Shown here piece by piece: positions 32,675-41,717 of a stretch of DNA of 46,687 nt. The notes below the pieces were generated by a model that was not told the DNA's origin, did no database searches, and was given only the letters and a program-made list of their open reading frames with translations. Positions within the stretch are counted from its first letter, which is position 1; every line of letters starts with the position of its first letter. The DNA comes from Oceanibaculum indicum P24 (GTDB lineage: Bacteria; Pseudomonadota; Alphaproteobacteria; Oceanibaculales; Oceanibaculaceae). A program made the translations under genes and the position numbers. The stretch lies in the NCBI RefSeq assembly GCF_000299935.1, contig NZ_AMRL01000027.1, positions 1 through 46,687 of the forward strand. The letters run 5' to 3'.

Positions 32675-33916
32675 TCAGCTGGCGGTGGCGTCTTCTTCGC
32701 CGCGCGGGTCGAGTTCCGAGGCCACGCCGGTCATCCGGGTCAGCGGCACGAACGGCCCCTGTTCCTCCACCGTCGGCGCGGCGCGGCGGGTCATCCGGTA
32801 CAGGCCGAAGCCGGCAACCAGCAGCGACGTCACCGCCAGCGTGTAATACAGCGCCGCCGGCCCTGCGATCTCCATCGCCTGCGACGCGCCCAGCGGGCCG
32901 ATCACCGCCCCCGCGCCATAGGCGATCAGCAGACCGGCCGAGGCCGGCACCAGATCGTCGGCGGAAATATGGTCGTTGGTATGGGCGACGCTCAGCGGAT
33001 AGACCACGAAGCTGAGGCCGCCCTGCAGCGCGGCTACCGCCAGCAGCAGCTCGAAGGACAGGCCGAGCGCCGGCACGACGGCGAGGCTGACCAGGGCGGC
33101 GGCCACCAGCACCGCGACCATGACGCTGCGCCGGTCGAACCGGTCGGACAGCTTGCCGACCGGCCATTGCAGCACCAGCCCGCCCAGGATGGTGGCGCTC
33201 ATGAAGGCGGAGATGCCGGCCAGCGACAGCCCCATCTCGGCCGCGAAGATAGGCCCCAGCCCGTAGAAGGCGCCGGTCAGGACGCCGCTGGCCAGGCAGC
33301 CGATGACGCCCAGCGGCGATATCCGGTAAAGTTTGGCGAAGCTGAAGCGCGCCGGCTGCACCGGCGTCGGGCTGGCCTGCCGGTCCAGCGCCAGCGGCAC
33401 CAGCGAGACCGAGAATAGGATCGAGGCCAGGCTGAACAGCACGAAGCTGGTCGGGTCATAGGCGGTCAGCAGGAACTGGCCGAGGCCCAGCGCCAGATAG
33501 GTGGTGATGAGGTAGGCTGAGAGCATCTGGCCGCGGTTCTGGTTGGTCGCGGCGCCATTCAGCCAGCTTTCGGTGACCACGAAGACGCCGGCCATGCAGA
33601 TGCCGGTCAGCCCGCGCAGCACCGCCCAGACCAGCGGATCGACGAAGATCGCATGCGCCATGGCGAAGGCGGAGATCAGCGAGGCCAGGGCGGCGAAGGT
33701 GCGGATATGGCCGACCCGCTCCACCAGCTTGTGGGCGATCAGACTGCCGGCGACGAGACCGGCGAAATAGGCGGCGCCGACCAGGCCGGCGAGGCCGGTC
33801 GAGAACCCCTCGGCCGTCATGCGCACCGCCAGCAGCGTGGAGAACAGCCCGTTCGCCAGCAGCAGCAGGGCAACGCTGACCAGCAGCGCCGCGACCGTTT
33901 TCAGCATGCCGAACAT
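32675..33916 (-). CDS. MFS transporter (YcaD-like)
   Basis: A 413-residue protein with 12 probable TM segments. Loop 2-3 carries GSLIAHKLVERVGHIRTFA and loop 8-9 carries WPVGKLSDRFDRRSVM, the major facilitator signature. VVTESWLNGAATNQNRGQ is characteristic of the YcaD-type group. Substrate unknown. The C-terminus is a short acidic cytosolic tail. It stands alone on the minus strand, convergent with the USP gene and divergent from serC across a 447-base gap. Confidence 0.92.
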   Translation of the reverse strand: MFGMLKTVAALLVSVALLLLANGLFSTLLAVRMTAEGFSTGLAGLVGAAYFAGLVAGSLIAHKLVERVGHIRTFAALASLISAFAMAHAIFVDPLVWAVLRGLTGICMAGVFVVTESWLNGAATNQNRGQMLSAYLITTYLALGLGQFLLTAYDPTSFVLFSLASILFSVSLVPLALDRQASPTPVQPARFSFAKLYRISPLGVIGCLASGVLTGAFYGLGPIFAAEMGLSLAGISAFMSATILGGLVLQWPVGKLSDRFDRRSVMVAVLVAAALVSLAVVPALGLSFELLLAVAALQGGLSFVVYPLSVAHTNDHISADDLVPASAGLLIAYGAGAVIGPLGASQAMEIAGPAALYYTLAVTSLLVAGFGLYRMTRRAAPTVEEQGPFVPLTRMTGVASELDPRGEEDATAS

Positions 33917-34036
33917 GGGCCGGCCCCTTGGCTTTCCTCACCTGATGCCTGCATGCTGCATATCGCCGGCGGATGCAACCCGGATCGGCGGGCGGCGGCG
34001 GCATTATGGGAGGTGGTTGCCGTTCCATCTCCACCC

Positions 34037-34136
34037 GTCACCCCCGCATTTATTGCGGGGGTCCAGGCTTCCGCTTGCTGGATGCCTGCCGGAGGAGGCT
34101 GAACTCTGGATTCCTGGGACAAGCCCGGGAATGACG
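34037..34136. repeat. Dispersed palindromic intergenic repeat, copy 3
   Basis: Shares GTCACCCCCGCATTTATTG, the GTCCAGGCTTCCGCTTGCTGG interior and the GGGAATGACG end with the other copies; its start matches copy 4 more closely (TTTATT rather than CTTGTT). It lies in the 33917-34363 gap between the MFS gene and serC. Apart from this and the hairpins at 34225-34290, the gap shows no gene. Confidence 0.88.
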
Positions 34137-34224
34137 GACGAGCGGACGGAAGTGTCGTTCCGACAAACCTCCCCCTTCTGCGTGGCGGAAATGCCTTCCG
34201 CAGGGTGAAAGCGGCGGAAATGCT

Positions 34225-34249
34225 GGCCTGTAAGCGCCCTTTACAGGCC
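34225..34249. repeat. Perfect 9-bp hairpin upstream of serC
   Basis: GGCCTGTAA and TTACAGGCC are perfect inverted arms with a 7-base loop. No T-run follows on either strand. It lies about 115 bases before the serC start and just upstream of a -35-like TTGACG, so it could be an operator or a structural element. Confidence 0.6.
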
Positions 34250-34268
34250 GTCCGATGGCATGCCCCCT

Positions 34269-34312
34269 GCGTCAAGCTGTGCATTGACGCGATGCAGCAT
34301 TATGCGCTTAGT
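34269..34312 (+). promoter_or_regulatory. Candidate serC promoter with overlapping inverted repeats
   Basis: A -35-like TTGACG (34284-34289) lies in the right arm of a GCGTCAA / TTGACGC inverted repeat (34269-34290). A competing TGCAT / ATGCA pair (34280-34296) overlaps it. Downstream, CTTAGT at 17-base or TAGTAT at 19-base spacing are weak -10 candidates. The serC start is about 50 bases further on. The arrangement suggests repression at the -35, but the -10 is poor. Confidence 0.4.
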
Positions 34313-34363
34313 ATCGCCCGCCACCGCCTCCATTAGCGGCACCGAAAATAGGGGAACCCCGCC

Positions 34364-35527
34364 ATGAAGCCGAATACGCGCCCCGCCGTCCCGTACTTTT
34401 CCTCCGGCCCCTGCGCCAAGCGTCCGGGCTGGTCGCCCGCCGCGCTGTCCGACGCTGCCGTAGCCCGCTCGCACCGCGCCAAGCTGGGCAAGGCCAAGCT
34501 GGCCGAGGTGATCGACCGCACCCGCGCCATCCTCGGCGTGCCGGCCGACTGGCGCATCGGCATCGTGCCGGCCTCCGACACCGGCGCCTTCGAGATGGCG
34601 ATGTGGACCCTGCTGGGCGCGCGCGGCGTCGATGCGCTGGCGTGGGAGAGCTTCGGCTCCGGCTGGGTGACCGACATTCTGAAGCAGCTGAAGCTGACCG
34701 ATGTGCGGGTGATCGAGGCCGATTACGGCAAGCTGCCGGACCTCGGCCAGGTCGATTTCTCGCGCGATGTGGTGTTCACCTGGAACGGCACCACCTCCGG
34801 CGTGCGCGTGCCCAATGGCGACTGGATCCCCGCCGACCGCGAGGGGCTGACGCTGTGCGACGCCACTTCCGCCGCCTTCGCCATGGACCTGCCCTGGGAC
34901 AAGCTGGATGCCGTCACCTATTCCTGGCAGAAGGTGCTGGGCGGCGAGGCGCAGCACGGAATGCTGATCCTCTCCCCGCGCGCCGTCGAACGGCTGGAGA
35001 GCTACAAGCCGGCCTGGCCGCTGCCCAAGCTGTTCCGCATGACCAAGAACGGCAAGCTGAACGAGGGCATCTTCAAGGGCGAGACCATCAACACGCCCTC
35101 CATGCTCTGCGTCGAGGACCAGATCGACGCGCTGCGCTGGGCCGAGAGCCTCGGCGGGCTGAAGGGGCTGATCGCGCGCAGCCAGGCCAACCTGAAGGCC
35201 GTCGAGGCCTGGGTCGAGAAAAGCGACTGGGCAGCCTTCCTGCCGGAGACGAAGGAAACCCGCTCCAGCACCTCGATCTGCCTGGTCATCAAGGACAGCT
35301 GGTTCACCGGCCTGTCCGCCGAGGCGCAGGCCGCGGCCGCCAAGAAGCTGGCCGCGCTGGTCGAGGCCGAGGGTGTGGGCTACGACATCGGCGCCTATCG
35401 CGATGCCCCCGCAGGCCTGCGCATCTGGGGCGGCGCCACGGTCGAGACATCCGATATCGAGGCCCTGCTGCCCTGGCTCGACTGGGCCTACGCCCAGGTG
35501 AAGAATGAGGCCGCCAAGGCCGCCTGA
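34364..35527 (+). CDS. serC: Phosphoserine aminotransferase
   Basis: A 387-residue PLP enzyme converting 3-phosphohydroxypyruvate and glutamate to phosphoserine and 2-oxoglutarate, the second step of serine synthesis. N-terminus [17 protein letters not shown] is the alphaproteobacterial SerC pattern; [21 protein letters not shown] precedes the PLP lysine in [23 protein letters not shown] is also conserved. The gene is 30 bases before serA, so both form a serine operon. GGGG-rich ribosome site precedes ATG 34364. Confidence 0.96.
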   Translation: MKPNTRPAVPYFSSGPCAKRPGWSPAALSDAAVARSHRAKLGKAKLAEVIDRTRAILGVPADWRIGIVPASDTGAFEMAMWTLLGARGVDALAWESFGSGWVTDILKQLKLTDVRVIEADYGKLPDLGQVDFSRDVVFTWNGTTSGVRVPNGDWIPADREGLTLCDATSAAFAMDLPWDKLDAVTYSWQKVLGGEAQHGMLILSPRAVERLESYKPAWPLPKLFRMTKNGKLNEGIFKGETINTPSMLCVEDQIDALRWAESLGGLKGLIARSQANLKAVEAWVEKSDWAAFLPETKETRSSTSICLVIKDSWFTGLSAEAQAAAAKKLAALVEAEGVGYDIGAYRDAPAGLRIWGGATVETSDIEALLPWLDWAYAQVKNEAAKAA

Positions 35528-35557
35528 TCCCCCTGCTGTTGAAAGAATAGGAAGACG

Positions 35558-37135
35558 ATGCCCAAGGTTCTGATCTCCGATGCGCTGTCGGAGCGCGCCG
35601 TCGATATTTTCCGCGAGCGCGGGATCGAGGTGGACTACAAGCCCGGCATGAAGGCCGACGAGCTGGTGTCCGTCATCGGCAATTACGATGGCCTCGCCAT
35701 CCGCTCCGCCACCAAGGTGACGGAAGCCGTGCTGGAAAAGGCCGGCGGCCTGAAGGTGATCGGTCGCGCCGGTATCGGCGTCGACAATGTCGATGTGCCG
35801 GCTGCGACCAAGAAGGGCGTGGTCGTCATGAACACGCCGTTCGGCAACTCCATCACCACCGCCGAACACGCGATCTCGATGATGATGGCGCTGGCCCGGC
35901 AGATTCCCGAAGCCAACGCCTCCACCCATGCCGGCAAGTGGGAGAAGAACCGCTTCATGGGCGTGGAGCTGTTCGGCAAGGTGCTGGGCGTCATCGGCTG
36001 CGGCAATATCGGCTCGATCGTCATCGACCGGGCGCAGGGGCTTAAGATGAAGGTGATCGGCTTCGATCCCTTCCTGACCGAGGAGCGCGCGCAGGATATC
36101 GGCATCGAGAAGGTGGAGCTGGACGAGCTGCTGGCCCGCGCCGACTTCATCACGCTGCACACGCCGCTGACCGATTCGACCCGCAACATCCTGAACGCCG
36201 AGAACATCGCCAAGACCAAGCCGGGCGTGCGCATTGTCAATTGCGCGCGCGGCGGCCTGATCGATGAGGCGGCGCTGAAGGCAGCCCTGGAATCCGGCCA
36301 TGTCGCCGGCGCCGCGCTGGACGTGTTCGAGGTCGAGCCGGCCAAGGAGAACGCGCTGTTCGGCATGGAGAATGTGGTGGTGACACCGCATCTCGGCGCC
36401 GCCACCTCGGAAGCGCAGGAGAATGTGGCGCTGCAGGTCGCCGAGCAGATGGCCGACTATCTGCTGACCGGCGCCATCTCCAACGCCGTGAACGTGGCCT
36501 CGGTCTCCGCCGAGGACGCGCCGAAGCTGAAGCCCTACATGCAGCTGGCCGAATATCTGGGCAGCATGCTGGGCCAGCTGACCGTCGAGGGCATCGGCCA
36601 GGTAACGGTGGAGCTGGAAGGCCATGCCGCGACGCTGAACAGCAAGCCGATCCTGGCGGCAGCGCTGGCCGGGCTGATGAAGCCGATCAGCGACAGCGTG
36701 AACATGGTGAACGCGCCCAGCTTCGCCCGCCAGCGCGACATCGCCGTCAGCCTGACCGCGCATGACCGCGACTGCGACTACCAGACGCTGGTGCGGGTGA
36801 CCACCACCGACGGCTCGCAGACCCGCACCGTCGCCGGCACCCTGTTCGGCGGCCGCGCGCCGCGCCTGGTCGAGGTGCGCGGCATCAGCATGGAGGCCGA
36901 TTTCGGCGCCACCATGCTGTATGTTCGCAACCGTGACGAGCCGGGCTTCATCGGCAAGCTGGGCAGCACGCTGGGCGAAGCCGGCATCAACATCGCCAGC
37001 TTCTATCTCGGCCGCACCGAGAAGGGCGGCGTCGCCCTGTCGCTGGTCGATATCGACGGCACGGTCGAGGATGCGGTGCTGCAGCGCATCCGCGCCCTGC
37101 CCGGCGTCATCCGCGCCGAGCTGCTGACCTTTTAA
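35558..37135 (+). CDS. serA: D-3-phosphoglycerate dehydrogenase
   Basis: A 525-residue long-form enzyme catalysing the first step of serine synthesis. NAD site GVIGCGNIGSIV near residue 148, catalytic Arg in NCARGGLIDE, Glu in ALDVFEVEPAKE and His in VTPHLGAAT are intact. After residue about 315 come the intervening ASB domain and a C-terminal ACT domain (LYVRNRDEPGFIGKLGSTLG), the serine-binding regulatory module. Length fits the type I group. It is the second gene of serC-serA. GAAGA lies just before ATG 35558. Confidence 0.97.
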   Translation: MPKVLISDALSERAVDIFRERGIEVDYKPGMKADELVSVIGNYDGLAIRSATKVTEAVLEKAGGLKVIGRAGIGVDNVDVPAATKKGVVVMNTPFGNSITTAEHAISMMMALARQIPEANASTHAGKWEKNRFMGVELFGKVLGVIGCGNIGSIVIDRAQGLKMKVIGFDPFLTEERAQDIGIEKVELDELLARADFITLHTPLTDSTRNILNAENIAKTKPGVRIVNCARGGLIDEAALKAALESGHVAGAALDVFEVEPAKENALFGMENVVVTPHLGAATSEAQENVALQVAEQMADYLLTGAISNAVNVASVSAEDAPKLKPYMQLAEYLGSMLGQLTVEGIGQVTVELEGHAATLNSKPILAAALAGLMKPISDSVNMVNAPSFARQRDIAVSLTAHDRDCDYQTLVRVTTTDGSQTRTVAGTLFGGRAPRLVEVRGISMEADFGATMLYVRNRDEPGFIGKLGSTLGEAGINIASFYLGRTEKGGVALSLVDIDGTVEDAVLQRIRALPGVIRAELLTF

Positions 37136-37146
37136 GCCGCCCTATG

Positions 37147-37194
37147 CTTCGAGACGGGCCGCCAGGTGACCTGGCGGCCCTCCTCAGCATGAGG
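37147..37194. repeat. Palindromic element A after serA
   Basis: CTTCGAGAC at the left and TCCTCAGCATGAGG at the right bound a strong hairpin (GGGCCGCCAGG / CCTGGCGGCCC). It lies just after the serA stop and may act as a transcript end structure, although no T-run follows. Partner of element B, which is an inverted copy. Confidence 0.75.
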
Positions 37195-37228
37195 TCACCA
37201 GGAAGCACCGCCGGTATTCCAACTCTCC

Positions 37229-37268
37229 CCTCGTCCTGAGGAGCCCGCTTCAGCGGGCGTCTCGAAGG
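37229..37268. repeat. Palindromic element B, inverted relative to element A
   Basis: Reads CCTCGTCCTGAGGA, a GCCCGC / GCGGGC hairpin, then GTCTCGAAGG. Its reverse complement has the same boundary sequences as element A (CTTCGAGAC and TCCTCAG...GAGG) but a different hairpin core. The two elements face each other in the gap between serA and the M16 gene. Confidence 0.75.
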
Positions 37269-37393
37269 ACATCGGGGGAGGGGCGGAAAATATTCCCCCA
37301 ACCTAGTACGCACACCTCGCCGCCGCGCCATCATCGGGCCATATTGATCGGGCTGGATTACTCTACCGTCCCGACCCCCGAGGAACAGGCGCC

Positions 37394-38752
37394 ATGACCC
37401 TGCCGAGATCCGTCCTCTTCCGCTCGATTGCCTCCCTCTGCGCCGTACTGGCGCTGCTGCTCGCCGCGACGCCAGGCCAGGCCGCCGTCTTCAATCCGAA
37501 GAGCTTCACGCTGGAGAACGGGCTGCAGGTGGTGGTGGTGGAGAACCATCGCATCCCGGTCGTCACCCATATGGTCTGGTACCGCACCGGATCGGCCGAC
37601 GAGCAGCGCGGCAAGTCGGGCATCGCGCATTTCCTAGAGCATCTGATGTTCCGCGGCACCGGCGAGCTGGCTCCCGGTGAGTTCAGCCGCATCGTCAACC
37701 GCAATGGCGGCCAGGACAACGCCTTCACATCCTGGGACTACACCGCCTATTTCCAGACCGTCGCCGCCGACCGGCTGGAGCTGATGATGAAGCTGGAGGC
37801 CGACCGCATGGCCAATCTGGCACTGACCGACGCGGTCGTGCTGCCGGAACGCGACGTGATCCTGGAGGAACGCCGGCAGGTCATCGACAACAACCCCAGC
37901 GCCATCCTGGGCGAGCAGATGCGTGCCGCGCAGTATCTGCACCACCCCTACCGCATCCCGATCATCGGCTGGGAATCGGAGATGCGCACGCTCACGACCC
38001 AGGACGCGCTGGACTGGTACCAGCGCTGGTATGTGCCGAACAACGCCTTCGTGGTGATTGCCGGCGATGTGACGGTGGAGCAGGTGCGCCCGCTGGCGGA
38101 GAAATATTACGGCCCGATCCCGCGCCGCGAGATTGCGCCACGCGACCGCGTGAACGAGCCGCCGCAGCAGGCTGCCCGCCGGCTGGAATTGAGTGACGCC
38201 CGCGTGCAGCAGCCCAGCGTCTCCCGCCAATATCTTGCCCCTTCCTATGTCTGGGGCGAGACGGAGCATGCCTATGCGCTGGATGTGCTGGCGGAAATCC
38301 TGTCCGGCGGCCCGACCAGCCGGCTCTACCGCAAGCTGGTGATCGAGGATGGCCTCGCCGTCTCGGCTGGCGCCTATTACAGCGCCGATGCGCTGGGGCC
38401 GGGCGGTTTCGGCTTCTATGGCTCGCCCAAGCCCGGCGTGAAGATTGAGAAGGTCGAGGCCGCCATTGATGCCGAGATCGCGGCATTGCTGGAAAAGGGC
38501 GTGACCGATGCGGAAATCACCGACGCCAAGCAGCGGCTGCGCGCCGACGCGGTGTTCGCCCGCGACAGTATCCGCGGCCCGGCCAACGTCATTGGCCGCG
38601 CGCTGGCCACCGGCCAGACGCTGGAGGATGTTGAGGCCTGGCCGGCGCGCATCGAGGCCGTGACCCGTGACCAGGTGGAGGCCGCCGCCCGCGCCGTGCT
38701 GAAGCCCGAACAGTCGGTCACCGGCATCCTGCGCCCGAAACCCGCAAGCTAA
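37394..38752 (+). CDS. M16-family zinc metallopeptidase, catalytic subunit
   Basis: A 452-residue protein. A signal peptide (LCAVLALLLAATPGQAA, cleavage near residue 30) exports it to the periplasm. The inverted zinc motif H-x-x-E-H is intact at His79, Glu82 and His83 in HFLEHLMFRG, with the third ligand Glu in ILEERRQ about 76 residues later. The second half has the family's inactive-lobe features (ILSGGPTSRLYRKLV). Such proteases degrade peptides in a closed chamber. The neighbouring paralogue lacks the motif, so the two probably form a heterodimer. Confidence 0.95.
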   Translation: MTLPRSVLFRSIASLCAVLALLLAATPGQAAVFNPKSFTLENGLQVVVVENHRIPVVTHMVWYRTGSADEQRGKSGIAHFLEHLMFRGTGELAPGEFSRIVNRNGGQDNAFTSWDYTAYFQTVAADRLELMMKLEADRMANLALTDAVVLPERDVILEERRQVIDNNPSAILGEQMRAAQYLHHPYRIPIIGWESEMRTLTTQDALDWYQRWYVPNNAFVVIAGDVTVEQVRPLAEKYYGPIPRREIAPRDRVNEPPQQAARRLELSDARVQQPSVSRQYLAPSYVWGETEHAYALDVLAEILSGGPTSRLYRKLVIEDGLAVSAGAYYSADALGPGGFGFYGSPKPGVKIEKVEAAIDAEIAALLEKGVTDAEITDAKQRLRADAVFARDSIRGPANVIGRALATGQTLEDVEAWPARIEAVTRDQVEAAARAVLKPEQSVTGILRPKPAS

Positions 38753-38785
38753 GCCCGCCAGCTAAGCCCGAATAAGGATCAGACA

Positions 38786-40138
38786 ATGCGGACCCATCTT
38801 ACCCGCCTGCTCGTCATCCTCCCGCTGCTGGCGTTGCTGGCCGTCGCCTCCCCAGCCCACGCCATCGAGATCAAGCGCGTGGTCAGCCCCGGCGGCATCG
38901 AGGCCTGGCTGGTCGAAGACCATAGCAACCCGATCATCGCGCTGGAGGCCGGCTTCCGCGGCGCGGGTGCCACCGCCGATCCTGACGGCAAGGAAGGGCT
39001 GGCCAGCATGACGACCAGCCTGCTGACCGAGGGCGCCGGCGACATGGACAGCCAGGCCTTCCAGAAGAAGCTGGCCGATTTGTCGATCTCGCTGGGTTTC
39101 TCCGCCAGCCAGGACGGGATCAGCGGCGGGCTGCGCACCCTGACCGAGAACCGCGACACCGCGTTCGACATGCTGCGCCTCGCCCTGACCCAGCCGCGTT
39201 TCGACCCCGAGTCGCTGGAACGGGTGCGTGGCCAGATGCTGGTCGGGCTGAAGCGCGAGCGCGAACGGCCGGGCAGCATCGCCAGCCGCGCCTTCTGGAC
39301 CAGCGCCTATCCGGACCATCCCTATGGCCGGCGCGGCAGCGGCACGCCGGAGTCGGTCGCCGCCCTGACCCCTGCCGACCTGAAACAGGTGGTCAGCCAG
39401 CGCTTCTCCCGCGCCAATCTGCTGGTCGGCGTGGTCGGCGACATCACAGCGGAAGAGCTGGCCCCGGCGCTCGACCGCATCTTCGGCACCCTGCCGGCCA
39501 CGGCAAGCCTGCCGGAAATTCCCGATGTGCAGCCGGCCTTCGCCGGCGATGTGATGGTGATCGACCGCACCATGCCGCAGAGCACGGTGCTGTTCGGCCA
39601 GCGCGGGCTGAAGCGCGACGATCCCGACTATTTCGCTGCCGCCATCCTGATGGAGATCATGGGCGGTGGCTTCGGCTCCCGCCTGACCGAGGAAATACGC
39701 GAAAAGCGCGGCCTCGCCTATTCCGTCTCCGCCGGCCTCGCGCCGATGGATCATTCGGCGGCCATCGCCGGCAGTGTCGGCACTGCCAATGCGCGGGTCG
39801 CGGAATCCATCGCCCTTGTGCGCGCCGAATGGCAGCGCATGGCCAGCGACGGGCCGACCGCCGAGGAGGTGGCGGATGCCAAGGCCTATCTCACCGGGTC
39901 CTACTTTCTGTCGCTTGATGGCTCGGGCCGCATCGCCTCCATGCTGGTGGCGATCCAGCGCGAGAATCTCGGCATCGACTATCTGGACCGCCGCGCCGGC
40001 CTGATCGAAGCGGTGACGATGGACGATCTGAAGCGCCTCTCCGCCAGCCTGTTCGACCCGAAGGCCCTGACCTTCGTCATCGTCGGCCAGCCCGAGGGCG
40101 TTACCGCGACAAAGCCGGCACCGGGCCAGGATTCCTGA
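38786..40138 (+). CDS. M16-family peptidase, non-catalytic partner
   Basis: A 450-residue paralogue of the preceding gene. A signal peptide is clear (LLVILPLLALLAVASPAHAIE). At the place of the zinc motif it reads GLASMTTSLLTEGAG, so the metal ligands are absent. The R/Y-containing C-terminal substrate-binding motif is present (GGGFGSRLTEEIREKRGLAYSVS). It is therefore likely a regulatory or substrate-binding subunit for the catalytic protein, as in other M16B pairs. 33 bases separate the genes, with AAGG in the gap. Confidence 0.94.
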   Translation: MRTHLTRLLVILPLLALLAVASPAHAIEIKRVVSPGGIEAWLVEDHSNPIIALEAGFRGAGATADPDGKEGLASMTTSLLTEGAGDMDSQAFQKKLADLSISLGFSASQDGISGGLRTLTENRDTAFDMLRLALTQPRFDPESLERVRGQMLVGLKRERERPGSIASRAFWTSAYPDHPYGRRGSGTPESVAALTPADLKQVVSQRFSRANLLVGVVGDITAEELAPALDRIFGTLPATASLPEIPDVQPAFAGDVMVIDRTMPQSTVLFGQRGLKRDDPDYFAAAILMEIMGGGFGSRLTEEIREKRGLAYSVSAGLAPMDHSAAIAGSVGTANARVAESIALVRAEWQRMASDGPTAEEVADAKAYLTGSYFLSLDGSGRIASMLVAIQRENLGIDYLDRRAGLIEAVTMDDLKRLSASLFDPKALTFVIVGQPEGVTATKPAPGQDS

Positions 40139-40188
40139 GCCGGGAGCTTTCAGAGCGTCAGCGGCGTTATAGGCGGGTTCCTGTAACC

Positions 40189-40301
40189 GTCACCCCCGCA
40201 TTTATTGCGGGGGTCCAGGCTTCCGCTTACTGGATCGTCGGTCGAGTAAGCTGAACCCTGGATTCCCCGGACGCCCATGGGGGACAAGGCCGGGAATGAC
40301 G
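40189..40301. repeat. Dispersed palindromic intergenic repeat, copy 4
   Basis: Same family as the copies at 17482, 27322 and 34037: GTCACCCCCGCATTTATTG start, GTCCAGGCTTCCGCTTACTGG interior, AAGCTGAACCCTGGATTCCC, a CCCATGGGGG insert as in copy 1, and CCGGGAATGACG end. It lies between the M16 pair and pgi. Confidence 0.9.
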
Positions 40302-40408
40302 TAAGGTGGGGTAGCCCATGATCGAGTACCCCCTCCGCCGCCCCAGCCCCCTTGGCGGAGGGGCGGCGGCTTGCTACCCTGAAGCTTACCCATTAATGGT
40401 GTTTGTTT

Positions 40409-41710
40409 ATGTATTATACACAAGATATAGCGGGCTGCCTGTCAGGCCGGATCGGCGCGGCGGGTCCGCGCGAGAGCGAGCTGGCGCGCCGCGTGGCGCT
40501 GGCGGCCCCGGCACTGGCGGCGCTGCGCCAGTGGCACAAGGAGGGCAGCCTGCCCTTGCTGCGCCTGCCGGCGCGCGAGGATGACCTGCCGGAGCTGGAG
40601 GCCATCGCCGCCGATTACCGCGCGCGGTTCGACGATGTGATCGTGCTGGGCACCGGCGGCTCCAGCCTTGGCGGGCGCACGCTCTACCGCCTCACCGACA
40701 AGGGCTTCGGCCCGCCCGAGGGCACGCCGCGCCTGCATTTCATGGACAATGTCGATCCGGCCACCTTCCAGGCGCTGTTCGCCGCCGTGGATTTCAAGCG
40801 CGCCGGCATCATCGTCATTTCCAAGTCGGGCGGCACGGCGGAAACGCTGATGCAGTTCCTCACCTGCCTGGAACCGCTGGTGCTGGCAGTCGGCGAGGAG
40901 AATGTCGCCGCCCATGTGACCGCGATCACCGAGCAGACCGACAACCCGCTGCGCAAGCTGGCAAAGCGCTATGGCATCCCGACGGTCACCCATGATCCGA
41001 AGGTCGGCGGGCGCTATTCCGTGCTGTCCTGTGTCGGCGCGCTGCCGGCGCTGATCGCCGGGCTGGATGTACGCGCGCTGCGCCGGGGCGCGCAGTCGGT
41101 GCTGGATACCGCCTTCGCCGCAAAAGACCCGATGGACTGCCCGCCGGCGGTGGGTGCCGCCCTGTCGCTGCTGCTGGCCGACAGCCGGGGGGCAGGCCAG
41201 ACCGTGCTGATGCCCTATCTCGACCAGCTGAACGACCTCAGCTTCTGGTACCGGCAGCTCTGGGCGGAAAGCCTGGGCAAGGACGGCAATGGCACGACGC
41301 CGGTGAACGCGCTGGGAACGGTTGATCAGCACAGCCAGCTGCAGCTCTATCTCGCCGGCCCGGCCGACAAGATGTTCACCGTGATCCTGGGTAAGGTGGC
41401 GGGCACCGGCCCGCGCATCGCCGATGGCGTGGCCGGGGAGGCAACACCCGCCTATCTGCGCGGCCGCACCATGGGCGATCTGCTGGATGCCGAGCAGCGC
41501 GCCACCGCCGAGACGCTGATCCGCAACCAGCGCCCGACCCGGCTGATCCATATCGACACGGTGGATGAGGGCACGCTGGGCGCGCTGATGATGCATTTCA
41601 TGCTGGAGACCATCATCGCCGCGCATCTGCTGAACATCGACCCGTTCGACCAGCCCGCCGTCGAGGAGGGAAAGGTGCTCACCCGCGACTATCTCGGCGC
41701 GATGGGCTGA
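40409..41710 (+). CDS. pgi: Glucose-6-phosphate isomerase (short form)
   Basis: A 433-residue cytosolic enzyme converting glucose 6-phosphate and fructose 6-phosphate. Phosphate-binding motifs [15 protein letters not shown] and [15 protein letters not shown] are clear, and the later [30 protein letters not shown] carries the catalytic Glu and His region. At about 430 residues it is shorter than the 550-residue E. coli type, as in many alphaproteobacteria. ATG 40409 follows an AT-rich leader with a poor ribosome site; an in-frame TTG lies six bases upstream. mutL starts 7 bases after its stop. Confidence 0.95.
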   Translation: MYYTQDIAGCLSGRIGAAGPRESELARRVALAAPALAALRQWHKEGSLPLLRLPAREDDLPELEAIAADYRARFDDVIVLGTGGSSLGGRTLYRLTDKGFGPPEGTPRLHFMDNVDPATFQALFAAVDFKRAGIIVISKSGGTAETLMQFLTCLEPLVLAVGEENVAAHVTAITEQTDNPLRKLAKRYGIPTVTHDPKVGGRYSVLSCVGALPALIAGLDVRALRRGAQSVLDTAFAAKDPMDCPPAVGAALSLLLADSRGAGQTVLMPYLDQLNDLSFWYRQLWAESLGKDGNGTTPVNALGTVDQHSQLQLYLAGPADKMFTVILGKVAGTGPRIADGVAGEATPAYLRGRTMGDLLDAEQRATAETLIRNQRPTRLIHIDTVDEGTLGALMMHFMLETIIAAHLLNIDPFDQPAVEEGKVLTRDYLGAMG

Positions 41711-41717
41711 CGCCGCC

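Noticed and set aside
34241-36763. 840-codon minus-strand open frame across serC and serA
   Set aside because: serC and serA on the plus strand carry full catalytic motifs; the minus-strand frame is a low-complexity shadow.
38747-38770. AGCTAAGCCCG repeated after the first M16 gene
   Set aside because: A 13-base duplication just past the stop codon; the second TAA is out of frame, and nothing suggests function.
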